Shown piece by piece: positions 26,801 through 36,052 of a stretch of 44,656 nt of DNA (within the stretch, counting starts at the first letter, position 1; every line of letters begins with the position of its first letter). Below the pieces are notes generated by a model that was not told the origin of the DNA, ran no database searches, and saw only the letters and a program-made list of their open reading frames with translations. This DNA is from a virus. The stretch spans positions 1-44,656 of IMG/VR virus record IMGVR_UViG_3300032265_000967; one strand, given 5' to 3'. Both the position numbers and the translations under genes were made by a program.

Positions 26801-29800
26801 CCTTACTATGTACTGTCAACTCCTTCAACAACTTCAGTAATTTTAAGTCCTATTCAATCTGGACAAGGAACACAGAGTGTGCTAACGGCAGTTGCTGGTA
26901 ACGGTACTGCTACCTTAACCTACTATTATAACACAGCATCATGCTTACGTGATACAACATCGTTTGTTAACGCTCTCATATACGATATCCAGTATCCAGG
27001 CAATTATAAAATGATGCGAGCTGTAGAATTATACAATAATGCAGTCAGCGGATCAACAGCTAAAAACATGTATCAAGTGCGCAACGGTACTGGTCTACGC
27101 AACATGACCTTAAACGGTATTACAGGTACATTAGGTTCAGCAAATAGCTTTGGTACAAAACGACCAACAGGTGGTGCATACGCTAGTCTTGATCCAGGAT
27201 ACGGACCAAACGACAGCAACTCATGGATTAGTACAAGAAGTTGTTATACACAAAACTGTACTATGTTTGGTTATGCCGCAGTAGGAGCAAAAGTAGACGG
27301 AGCCTTGCATAACGGTGGTAACCGTTCAATGGTTGCTAACGACTATACAACAATTTTAGGTGACGGCATTGGTTACTGGGTAACTGGTTCTAATGCTCTT
27401 GCTGAATTAGTTTCAGTGTTTAACTACTATGGTTATGCTGGTTACCTAAGTGAACTAGGTGGTAAGATCCGTGCTACTAACGGTAACTCATCATATGGTA
27501 CATACGGTGTACTAGCCGAAGGTGTTGATACATTTGAAACACCAATCTACGCTAATTTAAACAACAGATACAATCAAGCACTAATCACAAACGTAGTTAC
27601 AGATGCTACAAGTCAAATACTACGTTTAGAATATTCTAACGCTGGATCCAATTACACTAATAGTGTACCTACAATTAGCGGTAGTGGTTATAATGCTCAA
27701 GCATCACAAGACGAATACAGAGATGCGGCCTTGTTTGAAACACGATTGATCGACCTTAACGACAGCAAAGGCGTTGGCGGATCGAGCTACGTATCAACAG
27801 CTAACACAGGACAGAGTAATGCATCAATCACAGGTGGACCAATTGGCCAGTTTGTAATCGCTAATACTGATACAGCACTAACCGGTGCGTATGTGGGTAT
27901 GCGCATACAACTTACTGCTGGTACAGGAGTCGGACAGTATGCTAATATTTTAACCTATTCAAACGGTAGTAAAACTGCTAACATAGTTAAAGATTCAGTT
28001 GCTCCATTAATCATTACTTCTGCCGCAACAACAAATAACTTGTTTACAGTGGCTAGCACTGCTAACTTATATGCAGGTATGCCGGTATTAGTATACACTG
28101 CATTTAGTACACTACTAGCGACCAGCACAGTTTACTATGTTAACTCAGCAAACTTTAGCAGTACACAGTTTCAATTGAGTTTAACTGGTGGCGGTAGCGG
28201 TACAGCAGTAACAGTTGGTTCAAATATTGCATCAGTTACTATATCAGTGACAGCAACAGCTATTACTAATAACTTATTAACTGCTACAGCAACTACTGTA
28301 ACTGTAAACTCAAGTAGCGGATCAACAATTACATTAAGTGCCAGTGCAAGTTTAACTATTGGTGCACCAATATCATTTGCCAGCGCGGTTGGTACAGCAG
28401 GAGCAGGCACAACATATTATGTACAAGCCAGTTCAGGTACAAGTTTAAGTATTTCCTTAACACCGGGCGGTACAGCATTAAGTATAGGTACAACAACTGG
28501 ATTAACTGTAACAGCTACAGTTTCAGTATTGGCTGCAGGTAACGCTATCACATTTAATAGTGCGTTTAACGGAGTTGATGCTAGCACCGTTTACTATATT
28601 GTGGCAGCAAACTTATCACCAACAACTTTTTCAATATCAACCACACCATTTACTAGCACCGCTGTAACTATCACAGCAACAGGAAGTGTAAGTGTAACCG
28701 GTACAGTTGGCACAGCAATGTTTGCCGCTGGTTGGGATCATACTGTTCCTCAAGTAATTGCAAATACAAGTCTTGCCAACACAACAGACTTAACAACTAC
28801 ATATATTATTGAACCTAGAATTAGCTACAGTAGTCCAGGTTATAATCCTGGTACGGTTAGAAGCTTAATCGGTACAGCAACTTGGTCAGCAGTAACTTAT
28901 GGAGCTCAACGTTATGCGGCTATTGCAAGTGGTAGCACTACAACTAGCTATTCAGTAGATGGTAAAACATGGTCAGCTGGTGGAGTATTACCAGCAAGCA
29001 CAACATGGCAAAGTCTAGTGTATGGAGGCGGCCAAAACGCAAGAGCAACCGCAGTAGTAGGTGGTTTTGGTGGACAGGGCGCAGTACTTACAGCAATAGT
29101 TGGCACTGGCGGAAGTGCTACCCAGATCGTAGGTATTACTGTTGTCAGCGGTGGCTACAACTATACCACTGCCCCAACTATTGTAATTACCGGTGGCGGT
29201 GGTTCTGGAGCAACTGCAACATGTACCGTACTAAATGGTGTAATTCAATCAGTAACAATGACTATCAATGGTAGCAGTTACTCAAGTACACCGACTGTGA
29301 CAGCAGTTACTAGTGCATTGACCAGCGTGACAGTTAATGCGTGGGGTAGGAACTATCCAGGCTCACCACAGATTACTATCGATCAACCACAAGGATTAAC
29401 ACCGTCAGCATTTGCTTTGAATACTTCAGTTAGTTTAAATGCATATATCCAAACTACTGCTGGAAGGATCTATCAAGTAACTCAAGCAGGTACAACAGAT
29501 GCTTCAGTTACTCCAGCATTTGATTATACTAGTACAACCTATACTAACGTAACTAACGGTACAGCCAAATTAACTTATATCGCTACTCAAGCACAAGTAA
29601 GTTCAACTATTACCAACGGTGGAGTAAGTGCAATAGCACTGACTGTAAACGGGTACGGATATACCGCAGTACCGGCTGTGACTATTCTGGATACTACTGC
29701 GGTATTTTTAGCAGTAGCTAATAATGCTAGCACAGGTACACAGATTGCCTATAATACAGCATCTGGTTTAAATTCAGCGTGGACTGCTATCACTGGTACA

Positions 29801-31828
29801 ACTATTGCGGTGCTTAATCTAAGATCAGTTGCTTATGGCAACGGACTTTATGTTGCAGTAGGTGGCGCAAGCGGCACAGCAACAGCGGCATCAAGTTCAA
29901 GTCCAACAAACTCAGCTAACTGGATTTCAAGATCGATATCTGCACTAAGCGCAGGTTACTATTCATCGATATGTTATGGTGCTACTGGTGCTACCACTGG
30001 AACATTTATGGCTGTTAATAACGGCGGCCTAGTTACTAGCTGGTCTAATAATGCAGTTTCATGGACACAAGGTGCTAACTTACCTTCAGGATTTACTAGT
30101 GCAATAGCAGTTGCCTACGGTAACGGACGCTTTGTTGTATTAGGATCAGACGGAAAACTTGCCTACAGTATTAATAATGGCGGAACTTCAAGTCCAGCAG
30201 TTGCTGGATGGACAGCAGTTCCAAACAGTACTGGAACAACTACTAGCGTTCTAAGTTCTAGTTTGACTTGGTCAGGACTAACATATGGTCAAGGATTGTT
30301 CTTTGCCATAGCAAGTGGTACGTCTGTTTGTGCTACAAGTCCAGATGGTATTAACTGGACTGTAAGAGCTATGCCAAGCAGTTCAGCATGGACTTCAATC
30401 ACATTTGGTAACGTGCTAAGTTCAACGATCGGTGCGCAACCATTGTTTGTTGGAGTAAGTGCTACAAGTGGAACAATAGCCGCAAGTATTAGAACTGGCG
30501 CAACTACTTTGGGACGTATGAAGGCAGCCGGCGGTATAGTTACCGAACTACGGGTTCTTGAACCAGGCAGTGGATATCCAAAAGGTAACGTAACTGCTAC
30601 CACTGTATCAACTAATTTGATCACAGCAGACGATACTACAAACTTGTCAACGAGTTTAGCTAACAATCAACCAATAGAATTTACTGGATTAGATAGCGTT
30701 GGTCTAGTTACTAATACAACTTACTATGTAATTGGTTCATCTGTAACTAGCACACAGTTCAGTGTTACTGCATCAGCAGGTAGCACTACAGCAGTAACAC
30801 TATCAACAGGTACATCGTCAACGGCAGTATATCGTGCAGGTCCTATACCTACACAAATTGATCCAAATCGTGTAAACACTGCGGCGCTACGTGTGCGCAT
30901 GGGTGACGGCGCCCTAGGTAATCCAAGTTTCATTAACAGAGGTACTAATAATGCCACTGCTACAGCAACTACACTAGGCGACGGTTTCTCAGATGTTTAT
31001 CAAAATTCAGCATATATTAATGTGTCTGGATTGTTTAGTATTCCACAAGCTGGAGCAAACGTACAGTTTGCAACAATTACTGGTACAAGTCAGTGGTATA
31101 AACTAGTGGCTATTACTAATCAGTTGGGCACAGCTGGTAACTACACAGCACAATTCCAAGTTAATCCGGCATTGACAACACTACTAGCACCAGCACATAA
31201 TACACTTATTACTACAAGGTTAAAATATAGTCAGGTTCGCCTAACAGGACATGACTTCTTGTATATCGGTACTGGAAACCAAACACAAACTAACTATCCT
31301 TATGTTAATGCGGCCACAGCAATACAGGCTAACCAAACATATCCAAACGGTGGCGGGCGTGTGTTCTTTACAAGTACTGACCAAGACGGTAACTTCAACG
31401 TTGGTAATTTGTTTGGAGTTCAACAGTCAACTGGTACTGCTACATTAAATGCTAGTGCATTTAACCTAGCTGGACTACAATCGTTGACACTCGGTGCTGT
31501 AACATTGGGTATTGGATCAGCTACTATTACACAATTTAGTACAGATCCTTACTTTACTGCTAACAGCGACAACATATTACCAACACAAAAAGCTATTAAG
31601 AGCTATATTACAGCCCAAATTGGTGGTGGACAAAGCGTGTTAAACGTAAATACCATTACAGCAGGCCAGATTTATATAGCTGGTAATACGATAAGTAATA
31701 CGAACGGAACGCAAATATACGTGGGATCAAAGATGTATTTTGCAGGTGGTGGAGGTGCTGGTATTACTCCAGGAGGCGGCGGCGTCGACGGAGCACCAGT
31801 AGCACTTTGGTATTTTGGTCAGAAATAA
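20873..31828 (+). CDS. Giant fibre/adhesin protein (3651 residues)
   Basis: This is the largest gene in the window and a paralog of the preceding giant. Domains in order: [15 protein letters not shown]-terminus; six CBM5/12-like repeats (~14-310) and a seventh further on (~585-630); linker [25 protein letters not shown] and [10 protein letters not shown] (~683); helical segments ([43 protein letters not shown]) separated by inserted beta modules; beta-helix core (~2065-2220: [42 protein letters not shown]); three tandem beta modules (~2380-2615); seven-bladed propeller (~2666-3213), with blade 2 split by ~220 residues; C-terminal block (~3445-3582: [34 protein letters not shown]); and a Gly-rich tip ([18 protein letters not shown]). 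Late promoter and strong ribosome site upstream. Role: surface-binding fibre, inferred. Confidence 0.82.
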   Translation: MAEFKLGRIKFVYQGTWAPSTAYVVDDVVTVGGKSYICTTSNTSSALFSTDLTSNYWSVVSDGSKWTGTWTASTYYNVGDQALYGGIVYICKTAHTSATYTSPTYLGLENDQSKWDAFAANFNWLSAWAVNTRYKVRDLVSYNGYTYVCNASHISAATTSLGLENDQSKWDTFNAGISYQGIWSGSSVRYKLNDIVTYGANLYICTTQHTSTGTTLDATKFSLFVTGFEFKNSWNSTTNYILGDMVTYGGYTYTAIQSNIGQTPSTATSYWQPFTTGFNYRSAYNSANSYRTGDVVQLGGYTYLALTDNSITTVGIIGTTISSDGTRPNQVSLASVSVSTASASGGTATLNFTTTQPNAPFVVGQTIVVSGFAQTAFNGTFTVTGTPSTSQVQYALTGTYSGLTGTVSGTTAGLTAGMPITFSGTTFGGIVSGTVYYIYATPPDSTHFVLASSLANVGVTAFTLTSTAAGIASGATNPTPPVAGVWSRLNSGIRWYDNQRTYSALSATNVSSSGASATFNVTARGTTYSVTVQATGSGYAGSDTLKILGTSLGGTSPANDLSITVSTVTSGAIATISISGISTTWYSGISYVAGDAVFYGASSYICVLAHASSSGNNPAADTSATYWNLLASGTEQAVLTTTGDMFYYGNSGATRLPIGTNGQVLRVNNSLPSWQYYGQINNIVYVSTAGTDTLTNGQGTTVDTPWKTIRYACQQVEAGYLNTNAGSLLTVNKQFMLKEVNNYVQNQYSVNVTGTATTTITVGGSSTSSQVVTSNLFQGMPISFSTSSGNIVAGTTYYVAQVLTSTTFNIAATYANATAGSPSLFSVGTGSANIGTYAYDATKTERDTGFVIEGVIFDLTHNGTLKTTTTVQTYFNSTGSALISGVNTYDIIPFVAALNYLKNTLFTSVLANSAPTNNYQALNGISLGSRAIQNTTSGYTAEALTPTITQNLVTLLTGALSLGNTTQLPIAITPATSVMVKTGTYNEILPIIVPAYTAIVGDELRSAVVQPATAVLNLVNDKPKSVASLQRISAVLPNLLTNATVTATTGNTQSQVTTLPTGDTGSQTAVNTVLTDIALIEDMIYNGAQQAPTTFTIPSLTGYNTVFLVGFGDGIAQIKQNYNFIKGEVANFLNVNYSSAWSAFGSATQISTLQTIGYILDGLQYDMAYGCNNQSIINGSSYYSLNINQIPTANQAATVAGLQRLSAIIGQVVTATSVTTSSQTAPYTIAQVTSGTAGSASSASFASARIQDVIYWIQNGAANSSTPSVTGSIGASSTTMTVTAVTSGVLVPGMLITGTGVTTPTYLVNQLTGVTAVASPTYSSGGAGGTNTFVVGSATGIVAGQFVTGTNIPAGSYVISTYTSGTTITLVNYFGYPNNFVSTPSGTINFYTAGGTGTYTVSVSQTVSSTTLTGNATITPVASGAYALVSSTALQTAYTQVVARNSEIASDAQVFVTKFYQAYPISQTLSNRDAGLISAGLAWDILFSSNFNAIVIGRAFNRSNASAQALLANTIQELNATVGAINLIAYKVKAIAASGSVIRAQTIINDAVQTIYGQKVTTLTTATTSTNLLTVTSTTNMVVGMPISFTGLPANITTTVSSTTASTNLINLPATATSLGIVAGQQIYFTGTVAYPIVPNQMYYVINPSASTIQISLTAGGSAVALANVTPASTMNAIVNNAANLWNNNVYYIASVPGTTTLTISTSFNGSAYTIQNTVTSMTATATAGISNSTGSVSSFATTCGSLTYDNTRTTIQGIEVLRANTNFLAYEASAYTAATYGGTYYQSSNTTTASGTSSTISGLTLTIGGSVTGTFVVGMVLTGNGVTPGTFITALGTGTGGAGNYTISTAQSVSSATTITGTSNLFSTVSAHNLSVGDPVQFTATTATTTITGTNTNGNITVRSTTGILVNMQVLISGGSISTLTSGTYYVLSASGTTVTLSTTYNGSLFTPGATATGSLTASFGGIFGGASTLTPYYVLSTPSTTSVILSPIQSGQGTQSVLTAVAGNGTATLTYYYNTASCLRDTTSFVNALIYDIQYPGNYKMMRAVELYNNAVSGSTAKNMYQVRNGTGLRNMTLNGITGTLGSANSFGTKRPTGGAYASLDPGYGPNDSNSWISTRSCYTQNCTMFGYAAVGAKVDGALHNGGNRSMVANDYTTILGDGIGYWVTGSNALAELVSVFNYYGYAGYLSELGGKIRATNGNSSYGTYGVLAEGVDTFETPIYANLNNRYNQALITNVVTDATSQILRLEYSNAGSNYTNSVPTISGSGYNAQASQDEYRDAALFETRLIDLNDSKGVGGSSYVSTANTGQSNASITGGPIGQFVIANTDTALTGAYVGMRIQLTAGTGVGQYANILTYSNGSKTANIVKDSVAPLIITSAATTNNLFTVASTANLYAGMPVLVYTAFSTLLATSTVYYVNSANFSSTQFQLSLTGGGSGTAVTVGSNIASVTISVTATAITNNLLTATATTVTVNSSSGSTITLSASASLTIGAPISFASAVGTAGAGTTYYVQASSGTSLSISLTPGGTALSIGTTTGLTVTATVSVLAAGNAITFNSAFNGVDASTVYYIVAANLSPTTFSISTTPFTSTAVTITATGSVSVTGTVGTAMFAAGWDHTVPQVIANTSLANTTDLTTTYIIEPRISYSSPGYNPGTVRSLIGTATWSAVTYGAQRYAAIASGSTTTSYSVDGKTWSAGGVLPASTTWQSLVYGGGQNARATAVVGGFGGQGAVLTAIVGTGGSATQIVGITVVSGGYNYTTAPTIVITGGGGSGATATCTVLNGVIQSVTMTINGSSYSSTPTVTAVTSALTSVTVNAWGRNYPGSPQITIDQPQGLTPSAFALNTSVSLNAYIQTTAGRIYQVTQAGTTDASVTPAFDYTSTTYTNVTNGTAKLTYIATQAQVSSTITNGGVSAIALTVNGYGYTAVPAVTILDTTAVFLAVANNASTGTQIAYNTASGLNSAWTAITGTTIAVLNLRSVAYGNGLYVAVGGASGTATAASSSSPTNSANWISRSISALSAGYYSSICYGATGATTGTFMAVNNGGLVTSWSNNAVSWTQGANLPSGFTSAIAVAYGNGRFVVLGSDGKLAYSINNGGTSSPAVAGWTAVPNSTGTTTSVLSSSLTWSGLTYGQGLFFAIASGTSVCATSPDGINWTVRAMPSSSAWTSITFGNVLSSTIGAQPLFVGVSATSGTIAASIRTGATTLGRMKAAGGIVTELRVLEPGSGYPKGNVTATTVSTNLITADDTTNLSTSLANNQPIEFTGLDSVGLVTNTTYYVIGSSVTSTQFSVTASAGSTTAVTLSTGTSSTAVYRAGPIPTQIDPNRVNTAALRVRMGDGALGNPSFINRGTNNATATATTLGDGFSDVYQNSAYINVSGLFSIPQAGANVQFATITGTSQWYKLVAITNQLGTAGNYTAQFQVNPALTTLLAPAHNTLITTRLKYSQVRLTGHDFLYIGTGNQTQTNYPYVNAATAIQANQTYPNGGGRVFFTSTDQDGNFNVGNLFGVQQSTGTATLNASAFNLAGLQSLTLGAVTLGIGSATITQFSTDPYFTANSDNILPTQKAIKSYITAQIGGGQSVLNVNTITAGQIYIAGNTISNTNGTQIYVGSKMYFAGGGGAGITPGGGGVDGAPVALWYFGQK
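20900..22770 (+). repeat. CBM5/12-like repeat array in the 3651-residue fibre
   Basis: Six contiguous units (to ~21800) carry motifs such as [60 protein letters not shown] and [15 protein letters not shown]. After ~500 bases of other beta modules a seventh ([17 protein letters not shown]) appears. The unit upstream of it is broken by an inserted [14 protein letters not shown]-type module (~22390-22620). Confidence 0.6.
28010..28720 (+). repeat. About three tandem beta modules, homologous to the six-unit array
   Basis: The units include [15 protein letters not shown] with [30 protein letters not shown] with [17 protein letters not shown], and [15 protein letters not shown] with [18 protein letters not shown]. 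The array lies between a block with [18 protein letters not shown] and the anchor [10 protein letters not shown], the same anchors that flank the array at 17370-18660. Confidence 0.58.
28870..30510 (+). repeat. Predicted seven-bladed propeller, blade 2 interrupted
   Basis: The blade cores are [27 protein letters not shown] plus (after a gap) [74 protein letters not shown] and [16 protein letters not shown]. About 222 codons (29036-29701) separate the halves of blade 2. They include [20 protein letters not shown]-type modules. Confidence 0.55.
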
Positions 31829-31847
31829 AATAATTGGAGAAACATAA

Positions 31848-32180
31848 ATGGCAACAGGAAGATTAAATTACGGCGGAGTAGGTATACAGCTTGGTACAGG
31901 AAATACTACCCTATATACAGTTCCAAGCGGATACTACGCAGTATGTAACGTTAGTTATACAAACACTACATCAACATCAAAGACAGTGACGTTAGCATTG
32001 GCTAGTACAACATCACCGAGTGCAAATGAAATTATCGAATCACAAACAACTATCGTAGGTTACGGTGTGTTTGAACGTACAGGTCTAGTACTACAAGCTG
32101 GTTACAGCCTAGTAGGAACAGCCAGTGCCGGTAGTGCTATTAACGCTACAGTCTACGGTTTTGAAACTGCAACATCATAA
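31848..32180 (+). CDS. Small beta virion protein
   Basis: This 110-residue member of the small beta family has segments NTTLYTVPSGYYAVCNVSYT, TKTVTLALAS-like STSKTVTLALAS, VFERTGLVLQAGYSLVG and a short C-terminal strand (INATVYGFETA). It is predicted to be a compact beta-sandwich. It follows the largest fibre gene with a good GGAG ribosome site and precedes the S74 fibre gene. Its role is unknown. Recurrence next to fibres suggests a fibre-associated knob or adaptor. Confidence 0.7.
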   Translation: MATGRLNYGGVGIQLGTGNTTLYTVPSGYYAVCNVSYTNTTSTSKTVTLALASTTSPSANEIIESQTTIVGYGVFERTGLVLQAGYSLVGTASAGSAINATVYGFETATS

Positions 32181-32196
32181 TTAGAGAGATAATAAT

Positions 32197-33090
32197 ATGG
32201 CTCGTTATAATACCGTAGTAACGTCAACGATTAATACTGGAACAGTAACTACAATTCCAGCACCAGGCACAGGTCAATTTACAGAATTTACAGGTGTTGG
32301 CGGATATACTATTACACTACCGGATCCAACACTGTATTTAGGTACTACACAAACATTCTGGAACAATACTTCCGGTAGCGTTTCATTAGTTACTCCCACA
32401 GCGGGTCAATACTTTAAAGGTCCTGGACAAACTGGATCGAGTAACACTTATGTTTTAGGTTCTGGTAATACTACGATCCTAGCATCAGACGGCAATACTT
32501 ATGCAGTGGTTTTAGGTTCAGGTGGACCAGTAAGTGCTACAACACTAACAGCTAGTTCAACTGTTACACTAAGTCCAAGTGGTGCAAGTGTTACAATTAG
32601 TCCAACTGGCGGTTTGACTATAGCTCCAGCTACGGTTGCTGGTACTATCAATAATACTAGTATTGGTGCGACAACAGCAGCCACCGGCCGTTTTACAACA
32701 CTTGTCACTACTGATATTACACAAGGTACTCTTGCAACATCAGGCCAGTCAGTATTGATCGGTGGCGGCGTTGGTGTTAACGGTACGATTTACACCGTTG
32801 GTCTAGTTGAAACATCTAGCATCGCATTTAAAGAAAATGTACAACCTTTGGTTAATCCTTTAGACAAGGTATTAAGCATGATGGGCGTTACCTATGATCG
32901 TAAAGATGGTCACAAGCAAAGCGAAGTTGGGTTAATTGCTGAAGATGTTTATAAGATAGCACCCGAGCTAGTCACACTAGACGAACACGGCAAACCATAC
33001 GGTATCCAATATACCAAAGTTACTGCATTTTTAATTGAAAGCGTTAAGGCACTAAAAGCCGAACTTGATTTTTTAAAAGGTAAGAAATAA
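32197..33090 (+). CDS. Tail fibre protein with C-terminal S74 self-cleaving chaperone
   Basis: This 297-residue protein has an N-terminal beta-rich stalk (residues 1-~200) with fibre patterns such as TGVGGYTITLPDPTLYLG and NTSIGATTAATGRFTTL. The last ~90 residues match the peptidase S74 intramolecular chaperone, which helps fibres trimerise and then cuts itself off. Signs are the proposed catalytic Ser207 and Lys212 (S-x4-K spacing, as in SDxRxK of the family), VLSMMGVTYDRKDG, VGLIAEDVYKIAPELV, GIQYTKVTAFLIESVKALKA and a final helix. The canonical Asp and Arg after the Ser are replaced (SSIAFK), so cleavage activity is plausible but not certain. The stop overlaps the next start (TAATG). Confidence 0.85.
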   Translation: MARYNTVVTSTINTGTVTTIPAPGTGQFTEFTGVGGYTITLPDPTLYLGTTQTFWNNTSGSVSLVTPTAGQYFKGPGQTGSSNTYVLGSGNTTILASDGNTYAVVLGSGGPVSATTLTASSTVTLSPSGASVTISPTGGLTIAPATVAGTINNTSIGATTAATGRFTTLVTTDITQGTLATSGQSVLIGGGVGVNGTIYTVGLVETSSIAFKENVQPLVNPLDKVLSMMGVTYDRKDGHKQSEVGLIAEDVYKIAPELVTLDEHGKPYGIQYTKVTAFLIESVKALKAELDFLKGKK

Positions 33091-33617
33091 TGGCATCACT
33101 AGTCACTGGATCAACAGCAGGCGGCAATCCTATTACAGCATGGCCGTCTAATACTCGTTGCTTATTCAACCAGACAGCTTCTCCAACTGGCTGGACTAAA
33201 GACACTACATACGATAATCATGCTGTTCGTGTAGTTAATGGAACAGTTGGCGCAGGCGGCAGTGTGGCTTTTACTTCAGCATACACTGGGTTCACTGTAT
33301 CAGGTAGTATCAGTGGTAGTACACAAAGTACAACACTGGCAACTAATCAAATTCCAAGTCACGTACATTGGTATTCAGGAGCACCGACTGATGATAACAA
33401 TTGGACAGGTACGGGCGGTAACGGCCAGATGTATGGTCTAATGTCTGATGCTCCACCGTATGTATCAAATGACCCTAACTACGGTTACGGCCGCTACATG
33501 TTAGCGCAAGGTGGCAGTGGCGCACACGATCACGGCTCGATCAGTGCTAGTTTTGGCGGCAACTCATTCAACCTAGCTGTAAACTACGTAGACCATATTA
33601 TTGCCTACTTAAACTAA
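33090..33617 (+). CDS. Fibre-tip (tail-collar-like) protein, copy 1
   Basis: This 175-residue protein belongs to a fibre-tip/collar-like family. It has ASPTGWTKDTTYDNHAVRVV near residues 30-49, NGTVGAGGSVAFTSAY, IPSHVHW, a late HxH pair in GAHDHGS and a C-terminus NLAVNYVDHIIAYLN. HxH motifs bind metal along the tip of T4 gp37; the same is possible here. Two more copies follow (33627, 34427). Translation is probably coupled to the S74 fibre gene through the TAATG overlap. The protein likely forms an interchangeable receptor-binding tip. Confidence 0.78.
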   Translation: MASLVTGSTAGGNPITAWPSNTRCLFNQTASPTGWTKDTTYDNHAVRVVNGTVGAGGSVAFTSAYTGFTVSGSISGSTQSTTLATNQIPSHVHWYSGAPTDDNNWTGTGGNGQMYGLMSDAPPYVSNDPNYGYGRYMLAQGGSGAHDHGSISASFGGNSFNLAVNYVDHIIAYLN

Positions 33618-33626
33618 GGAAAAAAC

Positions 33627-34151
33627 ATGGCACAGTTACAAGCATCAACAGTTAATAGCGTAAAGGTAATAGCGTTGCCCTCGGGAACTGCCATGGCATT
33701 TAGGCAGTCAACAGCTCCAACAGGTTGGACAAAATCATCTAGTTACAGCGATCACCACATGCGTGTGGTTAATGGCACAGTGGGTTCAGGCGGCAGTGTG
33801 GCATTTAGTAGTTGCTTTACTTCACAAGCAGTAGGCGGGTCTGGCACGGTTAACATCGGTGCAATGACACTGGCCACTAATCAAATTCCCAGCCACGCTC
33901 ATTGGTGCTCAGCATCCAACATTGACGACTACAATTTCTCAGGTAGTTCGGGCAACGGCCAAAATCACGGAGTAGTATCAGACGCTGGTGGTTATACACC
34001 TAATGATCCTAACTACGGTAACGGACGATATGGACTAGGGACAGGATCGGGAGGCAGTCATAGTCACCCGTCAGTCGGTGTATCACTATCTGGTAACGCA
34101 GTCAATCTTGCTGTACAATATGTTGACTGTATTATAGCTTCAAAAAATTAA
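33627..34151 (+). CDS. Fibre-tip (tail-collar-like) protein, copy 2
   Basis: This 174-residue paralog of the gene at 33090 keeps TAPTGWTKSSSYSDHHMRVV, NGTVGSGGSVAFSS, LATNQIPSHAHW, HSHPS as the late HxH, and the C-terminus NLAVQYVDCIIASKN. The central loop region differs from the other copies, as expected if the tips contact different receptors. A ribosome site (AGGAAA) precedes the ATG. It is followed 5 bases later by a small partner gene, forming a two-gene cassette that is repeated once downstream. Confidence 0.78.
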   Translation: MAQLQASTVNSVKVIALPSGTAMAFRQSTAPTGWTKSSSYSDHHMRVVNGTVGSGGSVAFSSCFTSQAVGGSGTVNIGAMTLATNQIPSHAHWCSASNIDDYNFSGSSGNGQNHGVVSDAGGYTPNDPNYGNGRYGLGTGSGGSHSHPSVGVSLSGNAVNLAVQYVDCIIASKN

Positions 34152-34156
34152 TTAAA

Positions 34157-34414
34157 ATGAAATTTACTGTGTTAGTCAACGATCAAACAGCATATATTAA
34201 TAATGTTCCATTAGTAGTGGAGATGTCTCAAGTACCTACAGGCATACACGCTCTACAGTTTGATACAGACCGCAGTATAGGCTGGATTGAATTTGTCGAA
34301 AATAGCGACTATCAGAGACCAGATAATTTAAATATAACAGAACTGCCAAGCTGGGCAACTGATATCATTAAACGATATCAATGGAAACAGCTAGCAGGCG
34401 AAACATATAACTAA
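34157..34414 (+). CDS. Small fibre-tip partner protein, copy 1
   Basis: This 85-residue protein has a beta start (MKFTVLVNDQTAYINNVPLV), GIHALQFDTDRSIGWIEF near residues 35-52, and a helical end (ELPSWATDIIKRYQ). The gene at 34980 is a clear paralog (NVHALQF, GWIEFKEG, QLPDWAVAIFAHY). Each copy follows one fibre-tip gene. Small proteins with an ALQ(F/W)...G.IEF...LP.WA layout often sit after phage fibre genes; a fibre-assembly or chaperone role is a guess from position. Confidence 0.65.
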   Translation: MKFTVLVNDQTAYINNVPLVVEMSQVPTGIHALQFDTDRSIGWIEFVENSDYQRPDNLNITELPSWATDIIKRYQWKQLAGETYN

Positions 34415-34426
34415 GAGCGATTAAAC

Positions 34427-34954
34427 ATGGCAACCCTACAAAGTTCAACAATCGGCGGAGTACCAGTAGACGCATTTGCAAGCGGAACTGCTATTGTATT
34501 CCAACAAACAGCGGCTCCAACTAGTGATTGGTCTAAAGTAAACACATTTGGTGATCATGCATTGCGAATCGTATCAGGCAGTGTGGGTAATGGAGGCAGT
34601 GTGGCTTACAGTTCCGTTTGGGCTAATCAAACTTGGTCAGGATCTGTTAGTAATCCAGGATCTGGTTCAACTACTTTGGATACTAACAATATTCCTAGCC
34701 ATGCACATTGGTGCTCTGCTTATCCAGTAGACGATAATAACAGAACAGGTACACAAAGTAACGGGCAAACACACGGCGTAGGTAGTGACGCTGGTGGTTA
34801 TTCAGCTAACGACCCTAACTATGGCGCAGGCCGCAATATTCTAGGCCAGGGCGGCGGCGGTAGTCATAATCATGGATTAAGTTTGAGCTTTAGCGGTGGC
34901 ACTTTTGACCTCAGAGTTAAATATGTAGACACTATTATAGCGTCTAGAAACTAA
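34427..34954 (+). CDS. Fibre-tip (tail-collar-like) protein, copy 3
   Basis: This 175-residue paralog of the tips at 33090 and 33627 has FGDHALRIV, GSVGNGGSVAYSS, NNIPSHAHW, GSHNHGL as the late HxH, and the ending DLRVKYVDTIIASRN. Its conserved frame matches the other copies while the middle (WANQTWSGSVSNPGSGSTT) differs. The ribosome site is weak. A perfect late promoter box begins 3 bases after the stop. Confidence 0.78.
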   Translation: MATLQSSTIGGVPVDAFASGTAIVFQQTAAPTSDWSKVNTFGDHALRIVSGSVGNGGSVAYSSVWANQTWSGSVSNPGSGSTTLDTNNIPSHAHWCSAYPVDDNNRTGTQSNGQTHGVGSDAGGYSANDPNYGAGRNILGQGGGGSHNHGLSLSFSGGTFDLRVKYVDTIIASRN

Positions 34955-34956
34955 TA

Positions 34957-34964
34957 TATAAATA
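34957..34964 (+). promoter_or_regulatory. T4 late promoter, perfect consensus (TATAAATA)
   Basis: This is an exact match to the T4 late promoter core. It lies 16 bases before the ATG at 34980, with an AGGAA ribosome site between. Expected initiation ~6 bases downstream would give a leader of only about 10 bases. Confidence 0.75.
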
Positions 34965-34979
34965 TCAACAGGAAATATT

Positions 34980-35261
34980 ATGAGACATACAATAATTATT
35001 GAAGACAAACTAGCATATAAGAATGGAAGTGCTCTAGAAGTTGATGTATCTGGAGCTCCTACTAATGTTCACGCACTCCAATTTAATTCTGCAACCAACA
35101 AAGGTTGGATTGAATTTAAAGAAGGCGAAGACGATATTAGACCTGCTAACGAACCTATCAATCAACTACCCGACTGGGCAGTGGCCATTTTCGCACATTA
35201 CGATGTTGTCGAAAACTTAAATAAACAGCCACTAACTGGTAATCCAGTATTGGGAAGTTAA
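34980..35261 (+). CDS. Small fibre-tip partner protein, copy 2
   Basis: This 93-residue paralog of the gene at 34157 shares the beta start with ..AYKNGSALEVDV, NVHALQFNSATNKGWIEFKE (~37-56), RPANEPINQLPDWAVAIF, and has a slightly longer polar C-terminus. It has its own late promoter. Role unknown; probably acts with the tip protein encoded just upstream. Confidence 0.65.
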   Translation: MRHTIIIEDKLAYKNGSALEVDVSGAPTNVHALQFNSATNKGWIEFKEGEDDIRPANEPINQLPDWAVAIFAHYDVVENLNKQPLTGNPVLGS

Positions 35262-35277
35262 TTCGATAAGGAAAAGC

Positions 35278-35607
35278 ATGGAAATCAAACCTGGAAAATT
35301 TTGTCCACTAATTAAAAAAGACTGCATAGAGCTCAAATGCTCATGGTTTACACAGGTAAGAGGTAAAAATCCTAACACAGGAAAAGATGTAGACGAATGG
35401 GGTTGTGCAATAGCATGGATGCCTGTGCTAACTATTGAAACTGCACAACAGTCACGTCAAGCAGGAGCCGCGGTTGAGAGTTTTAGAAATGAAATGGTCA
35501 AAGCTAACCAAAGTAATTTAGAAGTATTGCTAGCAGTAGCTAATCAAGAACCTACTAAAGTATCAGCTACGATACAAGACCCTAATATTAAAAAATTAGA
35601 AAACTAA
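35278..35607 (+). CDS. Small cysteine-containing phage protein of unknown function
   Basis: This 109-residue protein has an N-terminal half with four cysteines, Cys9, Cys16, Cys21 and Cys43 (FCPLIKKDCIELKCSWF ... WGCAIAW), which could bind zinc or an iron-sulfur cluster. This is followed by a helical segment (QQSRQAGAAVESFRNEM) and a polar tail. I recall similar proteins in aquatic phages without a known function. It is the last plus-strand gene before the convergent minus-strand operon, with an AAGGAA ribosome site upstream. Confidence 0.65.
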   Translation: MEIKPGKFCPLIKKDCIELKCSWFTQVRGKNPNTGKDVDEWGCAIAWMPVLTIETAQQSRQAGAAVESFRNEMVKANQSNLEVLLAVANQEPTKVSATIQDPNIKKLEN

Positions 35608-35612
35608 TTTTT
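35591..35612. terminator. AT-rich palindrome between convergent genes
   Basis: AAAAATTAG / CTAATTTTT with an AAAA loop overlaps the end of the plus-strand gene and the last bases of the minus-strand Nudix gene. It could act as a weak terminator in both directions, but the stem has only one G-C pair. Confidence 0.35.
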
Positions 35613-36051
35613 ATATTAAATCTATTAGATCAAACACAGTCTGAAGTTTAGTACGAATAATTTTATTTGAGAAACTATTCCTTAGCCCTTGATGTAGGGG
35701 CTTTGGAGCTCTATCTATTATAGCCCAAGCCCAAGCACTATGCTCATCACTGAGAGTAGGTACAAATTCTTCATCAATCACACACAAGTATGTGTGGAAA
35801 TTAAACACAGTATCATTTGACACAAATGTTTCAAGAGGTATTGTTTTAATTATTGTAGGGCAATGACCAATTTCTTCAACTATTTCACGCTGAAGTCCCT
35901 GCCAGGGAGTTTCACCTTCAATTGTAGTACCGCCAACTAGCCCCCAAGTTCCTTCGTGTTTACCTGTGGCTTTTTGAAGCAACAAAATCCTGCCTGTAGA
36001 CTTAGCATAAAATAATGCTCCACTACAGATGATTTTTTCTGATGTTTCCAT
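35611..36051 (-). CDS. Nudix hydrolase
   Basis: This 146-residue protein has a complete Nudix box: Gly41, Glu47, Arg55-Glu56, Glu59-Glu60, Gly62, fitting GX5EX7REUXEEXGU. WGLVGG precedes it and a beta strand with YLCVIDEEF follows (~87-104). Nudix enzymes hydrolyse nucleoside diphosphates linked to another group; the substrate cannot be told from sequence. It is the last gene of the minus-strand gp14-gp15-oxygenase-Nudix operon and starts 1 base after the oxygenase stop. Nudix genes are common accessory genes of T4-like aquatic phages. Confidence 0.88.
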   Translation of the reverse strand: METSEKIICSGALFYAKSTGRILLLQKATGKHEGTWGLVGGTTIEGETPWQGLQREIVEEIGHCPTIIKTIPLETFVSNDTVFNFHTYLCVIDEEFVPTLSDEHSAWAWAIIDRAPKPLHQGLRNSFSNKIIRTKLQTVFDLIDLI

Positions 36052-36052
36052 A

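Noticed and set aside
28969-29274. A Trp/Arg/Ser-rich frame overlapping the giant fibre (plus strand, another frame)
   Set aside because: It is a shadow of the Thr/Gly/Ser-rich coding sequence with no ribosome site and an implausible composition.
12786-31828. CRISPR array or DNA satellite repeats
   Set aside because: The repeats are protein-level, diverged at DNA level, in frame and not evenly spaced by unique spacers.
31206-34954. Diversity-generating retroelement target in the fibre tips
   Set aside because: I see no reverse transcriptase gene and no template repeat in the window, and the tip differences are not restricted to adenine positions as far as can be judged by eye.
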